This document shows positions 18,651 to 27,679 of a stretch of DNA of 64,000 nucleotides, in pieces. This stretch comes from Bacteroidales bacterium (GTDB taxonomy: Bacteria; Bacteroidota; Bacteroidia; Bacteroidales; UBA4417): NCBI GenBank assembly GCA_016707785.1, contig JADJGZ010000002.1, forward strand, positions 301,590 through 365,589, read 5' to 3'. The position numbers and the translations under genes are program-made. Each line of letters starts with the position of its first letter. Positions within the stretch are counted from its first letter, which is position 1. The notes beneath the pieces are model-generated. The model made no database searches. It was not told where the DNA came from and saw only the letters and a program-made list of their open reading frames with translations.

Positions 18651-20210
18651 TTAAGCTTTTCTTATAAAGATTTGCCTTCCCCCAAAACTAAAAGCCTGGT
18701 AAATGAAAATCTCAGTATCTCTGTCTTTCCAGCCATCCCAGCCAATTCCGGCTTTATCCCTGGAGCAATGACCCAGGAATTCTTCCAGGGACCATTTTGT
18801 ATCAGTGGCAACGGAGGGCAAAAAAGTGCCTGAGAGATTTCCCTTTTTTATATAGATTCCATCTCGTCCCAACTGAATTTCACTAATTGAGCGAATTTTT
18901 TTCAAAGGAGTGAGAACGGATATCTCCAGTTCTGTACTTTCTAACTCTTCAGGTTCAAGGGGTGAGAAGCGGTAATCACTTACAGAAGCTGCAACGGACA
19001 TTTCCTGAACGATGTGGAAAAGCGGTTTGTCGAATTCAAACCGACCAATACAACCTCGCAGCGATCCATTTTTCCTTAAAGTTACAAAGGCTCCGGCTAG
19101 TTGTTTTAATCCGGGCAAAAGGGAACTTGTATCAATTTTCAGGATTTTCTCACTGTTCAAATACTCTTTAATGGTATTGCGTGCGATAGAAAGCAACATT
19201 TGTTGTTCCTCTTTCGACAGCGAGAACCCGGTATCTTTAGGCATACGTTTTATGCTGATGGCATGGTATCCGACAACTTTTTCATGATCACCATAATCAG
19301 AATCCCCCGAGTTTCTATACATAATTTGCTTATAAACGATGGATGTGTCATTTTCGGTCATGTATAGCAATGTCAGTATAGCCGGCCATGAGCAACAGCC
19401 TGTGGCAAGGTTGGGAATAGATTTTGTCAGGCAGGATTCTTCGGCCAGGATAAATCCCGACGGATCATTACTTTGAATGGCATCAGCCAGCACTTTATCC
19501 ACTTTGTTGGCATCAGAATAGGAAGGATAATGTGAGAAATCGCTGCTGATGATAAACAGGTTCTCCTCCCTGAAATAGGGTTTTAAAGTTTCTGCGATAC
19601 GCTTACAAATTAATTTGTCTCTGGTCCCCAATAAAATAGGGACAATCCTGAAAGGCTTTAAGAGGGTTTGTTGTAAAAAGGGTAATTGTACTTCAAGGCA
19701 GTGTTCTTCATTATGGTAGGCAGGATTGAAGGAGAGAAATGGGTTGTCTTTAGCCAAACGTCTGCTCAATTCCAGATCTACCTCCACTTTGCCTAATGGA
19801 GTTATGAAATTACCCTCTGTATAAACAGAGCCCCCGGCAAAGGAGGACCGATGACTACACCCGATGAGGAACACTGTTTTATATGCCTTATTGGGATCAA
19901 TCTGCCTGAATGCGGCTGCAGCAACCTGGCCGGAAAATACAAAGCCTGCATGAGGGGTAATAATAGCCTGGGTTGTAACTGCATCAGAAGGTATGTTTAT
20001 TTTTTTTAAATAACCGGCCACCATTAATTCCAGTTTTTTTGCCTCTGCAGGATAAAACTGGCCGGCTACTGCTGGCTTTCTATCAATCAGGATGGAGTCA
20101 GGAGGATTCATAAATTCTGCTTGATTATTTCTTAAACAGCAACTTGCCTGGAAGCTCATTAGTATGACTGAGGCTAAAAGTTGTATTTTTGATGGTATCA
20201 TAGCGTGCAA
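18651..20210 (-). CDS. MEMO1 domain fused to AMMECR1 domain, exported (AmmeMemoRadiSam B-A fusion)
   Basis: The protein has 519 residues. After a short hydrophobic N-terminus (IQLLASVILMSFQASCC) with a possible but imperfect lipobox come residues ~45-310, a MEMO1-like domain: ITPHAGFVFSG, LIGCSHRSSFAGG, YHNEEHCLEVQLPF and FIISSDFSHYPS carry the conserved metal-site-like histidines and cysteine. Residues ~335-515 are an AMMECR1 domain with the family motif GSLRGCIG. In many genomes these two are separate genes beside a radical SAM protein (AmmeMemoRadiSam system); here they are fused and no radical SAM gene is nearby. Function is not known with certainty. Start could also be the ATG at 20201. 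Confidence 0.88.
   Translation of the reverse strand: MHAMIPSKIQLLASVILMSFQASCCLRNNQAEFMNPPDSILIDRKPAVAGQFYPAEAKKLELMVAGYLKKINIPSDAVTTQAIITPHAGFVFSGQVAAAAFRQIDPNKAYKTVFLIGCSHRSSFAGGSVYTEGNFITPLGKVEVDLELSRRLAKDNPFLSFNPAYHNEEHCLEVQLPFLQQTLLKPFRIVPILLGTRDKLICKRIAETLKPYFREENLFIISSDFSHYPSYSDANKVDKVLADAIQSNDPSGFILAEESCLTKSIPNLATGCCSWPAILTLLYMTENDTSIVYKQIMYRNSGDSDYGDHEKVVGYHAISIKRMPKDTGFSLSKEEQQMLLSIARNTIKEYLNSEKILKIDTSSLLPGLKQLAGAFVTLRKNGSLRGCIGRFEFDKPLFHIVQEMSVAASVSDYRFSPLEPEELESTELEISVLTPLKKIRSISEIQLGRDGIYIKKGNLSGTFLPSVATDTKWSLEEFLGHCSRDKAGIGWDGWKDRDTEIFIYQAFSFGGRQIFIRKA
20184..20191 (+). promoter_or_regulatory. Possible -7 promoter box of the nitroreductase gene
   Basis: TATTTTTG matches TAnnTTTG 60 bases before the nitroreductase ATG. 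It lies inside the first codons of the divergent MEMO1-AMMECR1 gene. No clear -33 element. Confidence 0.4.
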
Positions 20211-20250
20211 GAAGCTATTTCATTATAAAGTTACTCAAAAAAACAATTCA

Positions 20251-20795
20251 ATGTCTTTTCTTTCCCTGGTTGCCCAAAGGCAAAGTGTCAGGAAGTATTC
20301 AAACAGGCCTGTGGAAGCAGAAAAACTAGGCCGTTGTCTTGAAGCAGCCCGTCTTGCACCCTCAGCAAGTAATTCACAGCCCTGGCATTTCATTATTGTT
20401 GACAAAGAGCCGCTTCGGACAGAAGTAGCAAAAGCGACTTTTTCCGGTTCAGTGAAGTTCAATAAATTCGCGTTACAGGCTCCGGTATTAGTAGTACTGG
20501 TAATGACTAAACCAAGGCTGCTTAACAGGTTTGCCATGATTCTTAAAAAGAAGGAGTGGCGGTTAATTGATGTGGGAATTACAGCGGAGCACTTTTGTTT
20601 GCAGGCAGCAGAAGAAGGATTAGGCAGCTGCATGATGGGATGGTATGATGAGAAGCAGTTGAGAAAATTACTAAATATACCCTCCGATAAAACGGTTTCT
20701 CTTGTAATTAGCCTTGGATATGCCGAAGAGGGTTATCCAACACGAAAAAAATCCGAAAATCAATTGAAGAAATTTCCAGTTACAATTCATTCTGA
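20251..20795 (+). pseudogene. Nitroreductase-family flavoprotein, probable frameshift at the last codons
   Basis: This is an FMN-dependent NAD(P)H oxidoreductase fold. It has LVAQRQSVRKYSNRPVE (FMN phosphate arginines near residues 10-13), ARLAPSASNSQPWHFIIVD near residue 33, and GLGSCMMGWYDE with LGYAEEGYP near the C-terminus. As written the frame runs on to 20904 with a foreign-looking tail and overlaps the next gene. One extra T in the TTT run at 20773-20775 instead gives the family-like ending LKKFSSYNSF and a stop at 20793-20795, about 181 residues. I therefore end the gene there. The start at 20251 gives the proper N-terminus. Substrate unknown. Confidence 0.75.
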
Positions 20796-20900
20796 CGATT
20801 TCCAGATAGTCAGTTTTAAATTGAAAACAGTGATTGTCGTCCATTCAAAAAACTATATACATTTACACCATTCTACCACTCACATTCAACACAAACTGAG

Positions 20901-22943
20901 ATGAGAAAAATTTTCCTTTTACCTGCTTTCCTTCTTTTAGTTATAGCAGGTTGTAAACAACCGTCCGGGAAATCCGGGGCATCGGTAACCTTTATCAAAC
21001 AGGCAACCATGGATAAAGTAATCAAACAACTAACGGATTCCTGCGGAGAAACAGCAAAGTTCAGGATTGAAAGAGGGGTTAAACAAGTAGCATCCCTCTG
21101 GCAAAAGGAAGACGGTTCTTCTGAGGAATTTACTGCATTTTGCGAACAGCATTTTGTAAATGACACGGCTGCATTAAACACCCTTTTCCTAAAGCTGCAG
21201 GATGCTTTTGAAGTGTTATATGGCAATTTTAATAAAATGGGAATGGATCTTCGCCTACCTGTTGATATGGATGGTCCGGCTTTAACTCCCATTGATGAAA
21301 TGTTTGCTTCATTTCTCCTTCAGCCCATTTAACAGATGACCTTTCAAAATAAAATAGCATTTATTACAGCTTTAAATTTTCCTTTCTATACCCTTACTGA
21401 AAAGACAGAATTAGGAGCATCCTGGACAAGAAAACAATGGGCTTATGCCCGTATGGGAGATGTATTCACTTCCAGAGTACCTGCAGCACTGAATCAAAAG
21501 GTTACAGAAGCCTTGAGCAAATCTGATTTGTATATTTCGGAATACAATATCATGATGGGCAACCTGGTGGACGCATCCGGCAAAACCTATTTCCCTTCGG
21601 AGATGAAATTGATCTCACATTGGGGGTTAAGAGATGAGTTGAAATCTCATTACGGTAAACCAGATGGACTTGAAAAACAAAAGATGGTATATGCGGTAAT
21701 GAAAAGAATTATCGATCAGAGTATCCCTGAAAATGTGATCAATAACCCTGAATTCAAATGGAATCCTATTGATAACAAGTTGTTTAAAGATGCTAAAGAG
21801 GTAACAGCTACTCCGGAACCCGACAGACGTTATGAAATGCTGCTCAACAACTTTAAAGCCATGAAAGCTGTGGACCCTTATTACCCGGCATATCCAACTT
21901 ACAGCCAGAGAGCATTCGAACTGAGTATGGAAATCCCTGAAAAAGATGTGGAGCAACTCTTTATCACCTTGATTACCTCTTCTCAGGTAAGCGAAGTTGG
22001 AAAACTGATCAGCCGTCGGCTTGGCCGCGATTTACAGCCTTTTGACATCTGGTACGATGGATTTAAAGCCAGAAGCAGTATCAATGAAGATGAACTCACT
22101 GCCAAAACTACCGGTCTTTACCCTGATGCCAAAGCCTTTGAAAAGGATATGCCTTTGATGCTTAGGAAACTGGGTTGGGCCCCGGAACGTGCCGACTACA
22201 TTGCATCGAAAATCCAGGTAGACCCGGCAAGAGGTTCCGGCCATGCTGCCGGCGCCTATATGAAAGGTGATAAGGCAAGGTTAAGAACCCGCCTCTCTCC
22301 CCAGGGAATGAATTACAAGGGGTATAATATTGCCACTCATGAATTTGGGCATAATGTTGAACAGACCATTGACCTTTACGATATTGATTATTACATGTTA
22401 TCCGGGGTGCCAAACACTGCATTTACAGAAGCCCTGGCTTTCCTTTTCCAAAAAAGAGATCTTTCCCTTCTTGGCATTAATGATAATGATCCCAATAAGG
22501 AATACAATGCAGCACTGGATGCCCTATGGTCAAGCTACGAAATAATGGGTGTTTCTCTGGTAGATATGCAGGTATGGAAGTGGATGTACGAAAATCCTAA
22601 AGCTACTCCTGCAGAATTGAAAGCATCAGTAATCAGTATTGCCAAGGAAGTCTGGAATAAGTACTATGCTCCGGTTTTTGGAACTAAAGATGAACCTATT
22701 CTTGCCATCTATTCACATATGATCGATAACCCACTTTATCTTTCAAACTATCCTGTTGGTCATCTTATCGACTTTCAAATCGATGGTTTTATTAAAGACA
22801 GGAAATTTGCTGATGAGGTAGATCGCATGTACCAGCAGGGACGTCTTGTCCCACAGGCATGGATGAAAGGTGCTGTAGGGAAACCAATTGCCGTTGAACC
22901 TATGCTGAGAGCTGTTGATGAAGCCTTGAAAATGATAAAATAA
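20901..22943 (+). pseudogene. Lipoprotein zinc metallopeptidase (HEFGH), locally frame-disrupted
   Basis: The first part (20901-21332) starts with a lipoprotein signal (FLLLVIAGCKQ, cysteine near residue 18). The second (21336-22943) carries the zinc motif THEFGHNVEQ and a downstream FTEALAFLF that would supply the third ligand. The two parts are in the same frame but separated by a TAA. The stretch between about 21310 and 21350 reads sensibly in another frame as SPSAHLTDDLS before returning, so I treat this as one ~680-residue gene with two nearby indels (T run near 21310, A run near 21347). The wider family is a gluzincin of uncertain MEROPS class, similar in organisation to the M2/M3 peptidases. 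It is probably envelope anchored and degrades oligopeptides. Confidence 0.75.
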
Positions 22944-22968
22944 GAAACGGATACGCATAATTTATATG

Positions 22969-22994
22969 AAAGGCGGATGATTGTCCGCCTTTTA
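22969..22994 (+). terminator. Rho-independent terminator after the zinc peptidase
   Basis: A perfect 9-bp stem AAAGGCGGA / TCCGCCTTT with a 6-base loop is followed by TATTATT, 25 bases past the stop codon. Confidence 0.85.
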
Positions 22995-23032
22995 TTATTC
23001 AGTAGGAGTTGTAAAACAATGAATTCGGAGGT

Positions 23033-24169
23033 TTATTCATGGGAAATTTTCACATTTTGTCCGTAGAAAACCCCAAACTCTTCAGCCCGAAGGTTAACCT
23101 GCTCCTGAACGGCCAGACCTGGCTTGCTAAAGTAACTGATATTGATTGATAGTTGGCGAGGACCTTGTTTTCTTGTCCATGTTCCAATTACCTCTCCATT
23201 ATATAATACAATGGGATAAAAAATACCGTTATTCGAAACGGCTTTTCGTTGAATTGACACTGGTATTATTTCCTTGCGATCTTTATAGCTAATCAGGAAT
23301 TCATCAAAAGCTGGAAGAAGAATAACCTGGGGAGGCAGGTCAAAACAGGGTTTTTGGGGTTCAAAAAACCAATAATCATTAGTACCGTTCGTTTCCCGTA
23401 TCATACCGTTAATGTTTAAATTGATGCCGATCGTTGCGTCACGGGTTCCCAGGCCCGACCACCAGCAAAAGTCTGCCAGGGTAGCCGGACCATGGCTTGA
23501 AAAATATCTTCTCGCCAGTTCATAAAGACTTTCTTCCTTTGTAAGAGTTATTCTTTTAGGTACTCTTTTTGCCAATAGTGCATAGGTTTGTTTACCTGAA
23601 AGATTGGGGCCACTGCAAATCATCCCTTCCAGTTCAGCATTCATAAGGATGTGTGATGATCGGTTCTCATCAGTTAAGATGCCATGCTTTCGCAAGTGTT
23701 CCATTAAACCTTCCCGGCTCATATGCCCGGAGTCATCCAAAGCCTTGCATATGAGATCAATGCTAAGTTTTAATATTTCAGGGCTTAATTCAAGTTGCTG
23801 AAGCCTTGATTTCATGGATGACCTGATCCTTGGGCCTGTCAATGCAATCATCCATCCAATATCCTTTGCAGGGACCAGGTGCCAGGTTGGACGAAGGACA
23901 TGCGTTCTAAGGATATCCCCTTTATCAAGGGCTTCATCAACAAAAGATAATCCTGCATCTGCCAGCCTGATTCCTATTGCCCACTTTACCATGCTTTTAT
24001 CCTGGGCCTGGAGAGCTCCCATCCATTTTACCAGCTCTAAAGGGGTGTTACAATGCCCACCGGCTAAATGCTGATTCCATAGCCTGATTTTCCTTATGTC
24101 TTGTGCTGATATCAATATCTTGGAATTACGTTCAATGAAAACAACAAATTCAGAATTCTGTTCTATCAC
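23033..24169 (-). CDS. Winged-helix DNA-binding protein, AlkZ/YcaQ-like (possible DNA glycosylase)
   Basis: The 378-residue protein belongs to the HTH_42 family by its opening (IRKIRLWNQHL, then WMGALQAQDKS) and by ILRTHVLRPTWHLV and YFSSHGPATLADFCWWSG. In the DNA glycosylases AlkZ and YcaQ the equivalent of the QAQ/QxD motif holds catalytic glutamines; here the sequence is QAQD near residue 55. A role in base-excision repair of alkylated or crosslinked DNA is known for relatives but not proven for this branch. About 20 residues at the N-terminus look extra, so the true start may be slightly downstream. It stands alone. Confidence 0.8.
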   Translation of the reverse strand: MIEQNSEFVVFIERNSKILISAQDIRKIRLWNQHLAGGHCNTPLELVKWMGALQAQDKSMVKWAIGIRLADAGLSFVDEALDKGDILRTHVLRPTWHLVPAKDIGWMIALTGPRIRSSMKSRLQQLELSPEILKLSIDLICKALDDSGHMSREGLMEHLRKHGILTDENRSSHILMNAELEGMICSGPNLSGKQTYALLAKRVPKRITLTKEESLYELARRYFSSHGPATLADFCWWSGLGTRDATIGINLNINGMIRETNGTNDYWFFEPQKPCFDLPPQVILLPAFDEFLISYKDRKEIIPVSIQRKAVSNNGIFYPIVLYNGEVIGTWTRKQGPRQLSINISYFSKPGLAVQEQVNLRAEEFGVFYGQNVKISHE

Positions 24170-24283
24170 TTGATATAGCGATTGGATCAGAGCTGGTTAA
24201 TACTCAGATTTTCGGTGAATAACCTTTGCTACAATGGCTTCAAAAGGTTGAAGACAATCAGTAATAAATGAGGGATTATATGT

Positions 24284-25117
24284 TTATGGATTTTCTCTGA
24301 TATAATCCATTGTCATTCCCGGAGAAGACATAAGTGGCATCTTCATCCAGGATTTGTATTTCAATAAGATCTCTTCAGAAGTCTTTTCAGAAAGTGAAGC
24401 TTTTTTCAGATCTATAAAATAGGTTTTGAGATCCAGCAGCAGATCGATTCCACCTGGGTTGCCATGGCCGGGAATAATCGTTTGGATCTCCCACAATCCC
24501 GGCAGAATATCCAGGGCGCGGCTCCATTTTTCAATATTTGTGCCATCTTCTCGAATGAGTGCCGGATGAATCTGGTTAAAGATAAGGTCTCCAGATACCA
24601 GCAGCTTCCTGGTTTTCATATAAATCACCATATCAGCGAAGGTGTGAGCCTGGCCAATGTTATAAAGGACAAGGGTTTCATCTCCCAGTTTAAGCACAAT
24701 ACTATCTTTTACAAAATGGGTGGGATAATCTTCAGGCTCAATATTATCTTTCGCAAAAATAGAGTCATAAGCGCCCATGTAAATGTCGCAATTCTTAAAA
24801 TTCCTGTTTCCATAGATATGGTCGCCATGGATATGTGTATTGATCACAATGATTTTCTTGTTATTGGCTTTTCCCCGGGCAAGTACTTCGAGATTTTTTC
24901 CCATTTTTCCCATCTTTGTGTCGATCACAACAATAGCACTATCTGTTTCCAGGATACAGCTATTCCCTGCCCCACTGATCATCGTCAGTTTTTCATCGAT
25001 AATTGTGGAATTATCAGTAAAGAAAAAGGTGTAAAACGGGTAGAGATAGATGATGAGTGCCATCATCATTACAAGGATGACTCCTCCCAGGTAAAATAGT
25101 ATCTTTTTGAGCTTCAT
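24284..25117 (-). CDS. Membrane-anchored or exported metallo-beta-lactamase-fold hydrolase
   Basis: The start is set at 25117 (MKLKKILFYLGGVILVMMM), where a clear N-terminal membrane or signal segment begins; an upstream ATG at 25144 adds nine residues. The protein has 277 residues. The zinc motif is NTHIHGDHIYGN (near residue 100). Further ligands are in GQAHTFADMVIY (near 162) and IIPGHGNPGG (near 217), which gives the usual HxHxDH, H and H set. It resembles the soluble-B-type or QuiA-like hydrolases exported by Bacteroidota rather than a proven beta-lactamase. Substrate unknown. The symporter gene lies just upstream on the same strand. Confidence 0.8.
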   Translation of the reverse strand: MKLKKILFYLGGVILVMMMALIIYLYPFYTFFFTDNSTIIDEKLTMISGAGNSCILETDSAIVVIDTKMGKMGKNLEVLARGKANNKKIIVINTHIHGDHIYGNRNFKNCDIYMGAYDSIFAKDNIEPEDYPTHFVKDSIVLKLGDETLVLYNIGQAHTFADMVIYMKTRKLLVSGDLIFNQIHPALIREDGTNIEKWSRALDILPGLWEIQTIIPGHGNPGGIDLLLDLKTYFIDLKKASLSEKTSEEILLKYKSWMKMPLMSSPGMTMDYIRENP

Positions 25118-25159
25118 AATGAGGTAGTTGAGAATGTTATTCAAAAAGATTATAACTAC

Positions 25160-26558
25160 TTAATTATCCAGTAGTTCTGTTTTAAAGCTATTAGCCGCTT
25201 CCTGGTCAAATTCCCCTTCCCATTTGGCAATAACTACGGTTGCAAGGCAGTTACCAATCACATTCACTGCTGTTCTTGCCATATCCATTAGTTCATCGAT
25301 TCCAAGTATAATAAATATGGGCCAGAGCGGTAATCCAAAACTGGCAGCAGTACCCAGCAAAATGACCAATGATGCCCTGGGCACCCCGGCAACACCTTTG
25401 CTGGTAAGCATGAGAGTAAACACAATCAGCAGTTGTTTTTCAATGCTCAGGTGGATTCCTGCGACCTGGGCTACAAAGATTGAAGCTAATGATAGGTATA
25501 AAGTTGTACCATCCAGGTTAAAACTATAGCCTGTTGGTATTACAAAGGCAACAATTTTCCTGGGAACACCAAATTTCTCCATAGCCTCCATGGCTCTGGG
25601 CAAAGCCGATTCGGAGCTCGTGGTTGCAAATGCAATAGTTGCCGGTTCTGATATAGCTCTTATAAAATTCCGAATGGGAATTTTAAGAATAACCATAATT
25701 GGAATGAATACCAGCATCACAAAAGCAATGAGAGCGACATACAGGGTTGCCAGCAACTTAAATAGATTTGCCAGTATGCCTAGTCCCCATATGCCCTACT
25801 GAGTAAGCAATTGCAGCAAAAACAGCTATCGGGGCAAGAAACATCACCAGGTTGGTAAACTTGAACATGGCTTCTGATAAACTTTCAGCAAAATTTACCA
25901 TTCTTTTCCTATGGTTTTCTTTCAGCATGGCCACAGCAATTCCAAAGAAGATGCTGAAAACAACAATCTGCAGAACTTGTCCTTCATAAATTGCTTTTGC
26001 AATATTTTCGGGGAAGATGTGGAGGATGATTTCTTCCAATGTCTGCGCTTTCACTTCGGGAACATTTTGCTGGGCAAAATCAGGTGGAATGCTCACACCC
26101 ATTCCAGCCTTACTCAGGTTGATAGCGAGCAGACCGATGAATAATGCGAGGGTGGAAACAATTTCAAAATAAACTATTGATTTCCAGCCCATCCTTCCTA
26201 CTTGCTTAAGACTGGAGTGACCGGCAATGCCAACAACCAGCGTTGCAAATAATAAGGGAGCAATGATGGTCTTTACCATCCTGAGGAAAATCTTGCTGAA
26301 AAGATTCAGGTGGATTGCCACAGAAGGGAAATCGTGCCCGAATTCCACCCCCAGCACCATGCTGATGAGAATCCATGTGGTGAGGGATTTCTTGCGAAAA
26401 GCATACCACACCAATAATGCAAGGGCAAGCCAGCGGAAGATAGTCAATAAGGATAATCCAAGACTCCAGGCATTTAGAAATTGTCCTGTTTCAAGTATGA
26501 TCACCAGGCTTATACCCGATAATAGAATCTGTAAGAAAGATTTATTTGAAATGCTCAT
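25160..26558 (-). pseudogene. Dicarboxylate/amino acid:cation symporter (DAACS), one-base frameshift
   Basis: This is a GltP/GltT-type sodium or proton symporter of about 465 residues if repaired. The N-terminal part (25758-26558) has several membrane helices and ends AYSVGHMG before running into a stop. The C-terminal part (25160-25756) continues with ATLYVALIAFVML, the family signature SSESALPRAMEAME, and PTGYSFNLDGTTLYLS. Removing one G from the GGGG run (C run on the + strand at 25785-25788) rejoins them as GHMGLGILANLFK. It probably imports glutamate, aspartate or C4-dicarboxylates. The -7 box at 26564 puts the transcript start almost on the ATG. The break is likely a sequencing error. 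Confidence 0.88.
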
Positions 26559-26563
26559 TTAGG

Positions 26564-26571
26564 CAAATGTA
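26564..26571 (-). promoter_or_regulatory. -7 promoter box of the symporter gene, near-leaderless
   Basis: It reads TACATTTG on the minus strand, a TAnnTTTG match, only 6 bases before the ATG at 26558. The expected transcription start falls on or next to the start codon. Confidence 0.5.
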
Positions 26572-26757
26572 GTGATTTTCCCTTTTTTTATTTGAATATC
26601 GCCAACTCTCACTGATTGCAGCAATATCAGCATCTGAGCACAGTTATTCTATCGCTATTTCATTCAGATTCAGACTAATCTGGAAATCATTATCCTATGT
26701 ATTCCAAACATACAAGGTGAATGATTGTTGTCTTAGAATAATTTTAGCAATTCAATT

Positions 26758-27633
26758 ATGGAACTATTTTCAATTCCAACAGGAAATTTCAAACTGGATG
26801 GAGGGGCTATGTTCGGAGTAGTGCCCAAATCTATCTGGAATAAAGTGTATGCCGCCGATGAAAATAACCTGATTCCATTAGCCATGAGGTGTTTGTTAAT
26901 TGTTGACCGGGACCGTAAAATCCTGATTGATAATGGGATTGGGAATAAACAGGATGAAAAATTTTTCAAACACTATTATCTACATGGTGATGACAGTTTG
27001 GATAAATCTTTGGCCGGGATTGGGCTAACCAGAGAAGATATCACTGATATGTTTCTTACCCATCTCCATTTTGATCATGCCGGAGGTAGTATCAGCAAGG
27101 ATTCGCAGGAAAATTACAAGCTCACTTTCCCGAATGCTACATATTGGATCAGTCGTCCCCAATGGGAATGGGCTGTCAATGCAAATCCAAGGGAGAAAGC
27201 ATCTTTTCTCAGGGAAAATATTTTGCCAATTGCTGATTCCGGCAAATTGCGCCTGTTTGACGGACCCTTCGAACTTATACCCGGTGTCGAAATAGCCATC
27301 TTTAATGGTCATACAGTAGGACAAGCCATTCCTTTTATCCAGTATCGGGGCAATACCATTGTATTTATGGCTGATACCATCCCTACTTCTGCCCATATTC
27401 CGCTTCCATATATCATGAGTTATGATACGCAGCCGCTTATCAGCTTAAAAGAGAAGGAAGAGTTCCTGGAAGCAGCAGTAAAAAATGGATATATACTATT
27501 TTTTGAACATGATGCTTTCACTGAATGCTGCACTGTTGAGCTTACAGAGAAGGGGTATAAGTGTTCTAAAAGCTTTGCGCTCAATGATTTTATCGAAAAA
27601 GGAAGAAAAATTATTGCTCCTGCTTCAAATTAA
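26758..27633 (+). CDS. Metallo-beta-lactamase-fold hydrolase (AHL-lactonase-like family)
   Basis: The 291-residue cytoplasmic protein has no signal. The zinc motif is LTHLHFDHAGG (near residue 101), with GHTVGQAIPF near residue 184 and the last ligand region FFEHDAF near 249. Its opening (IPTGNFKLDGGAMFGVVPKSIW) and the length fit the broad family that includes quorum-quenching lactonases and other ester or thioester hydrolases. The next gene, mccB, starts about 46 bases after it on the same strand, so it may belong to the leucine-degradation transcript, perhaps as a CoA thioesterase-like accessory. That is inference only. Confidence 0.8.
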   Translation: MELFSIPTGNFKLDGGAMFGVVPKSIWNKVYAADENNLIPLAMRCLLIVDRDRKILIDNGIGNKQDEKFFKHYYLHGDDSLDKSLAGIGLTREDITDMFLTHLHFDHAGGSISKDSQENYKLTFPNATYWISRPQWEWAVNANPREKASFLRENILPIADSGKLRLFDGPFELIPGVEIAIFNGHTVGQAIPFIQYRGNTIVFMADTIPTSAHIPLPYIMSYDTQPLISLKEKEEFLEAAVKNGYILFFEHDAFTECCTVELTEKGYKCSKSFALNDFIEKGRKIIAPASN

Positions 27634-27679
27634 AGGATTTATTTCTATAAATTTACTCTTTCACACTATCCCTGATCAT

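Noticed and set aside
24464..25099. Long + strand open frame opposite the MBL hydrolase gene
   Set aside because: It is the antisense of a well-supported gene and reads like shadow sequence with no motif.
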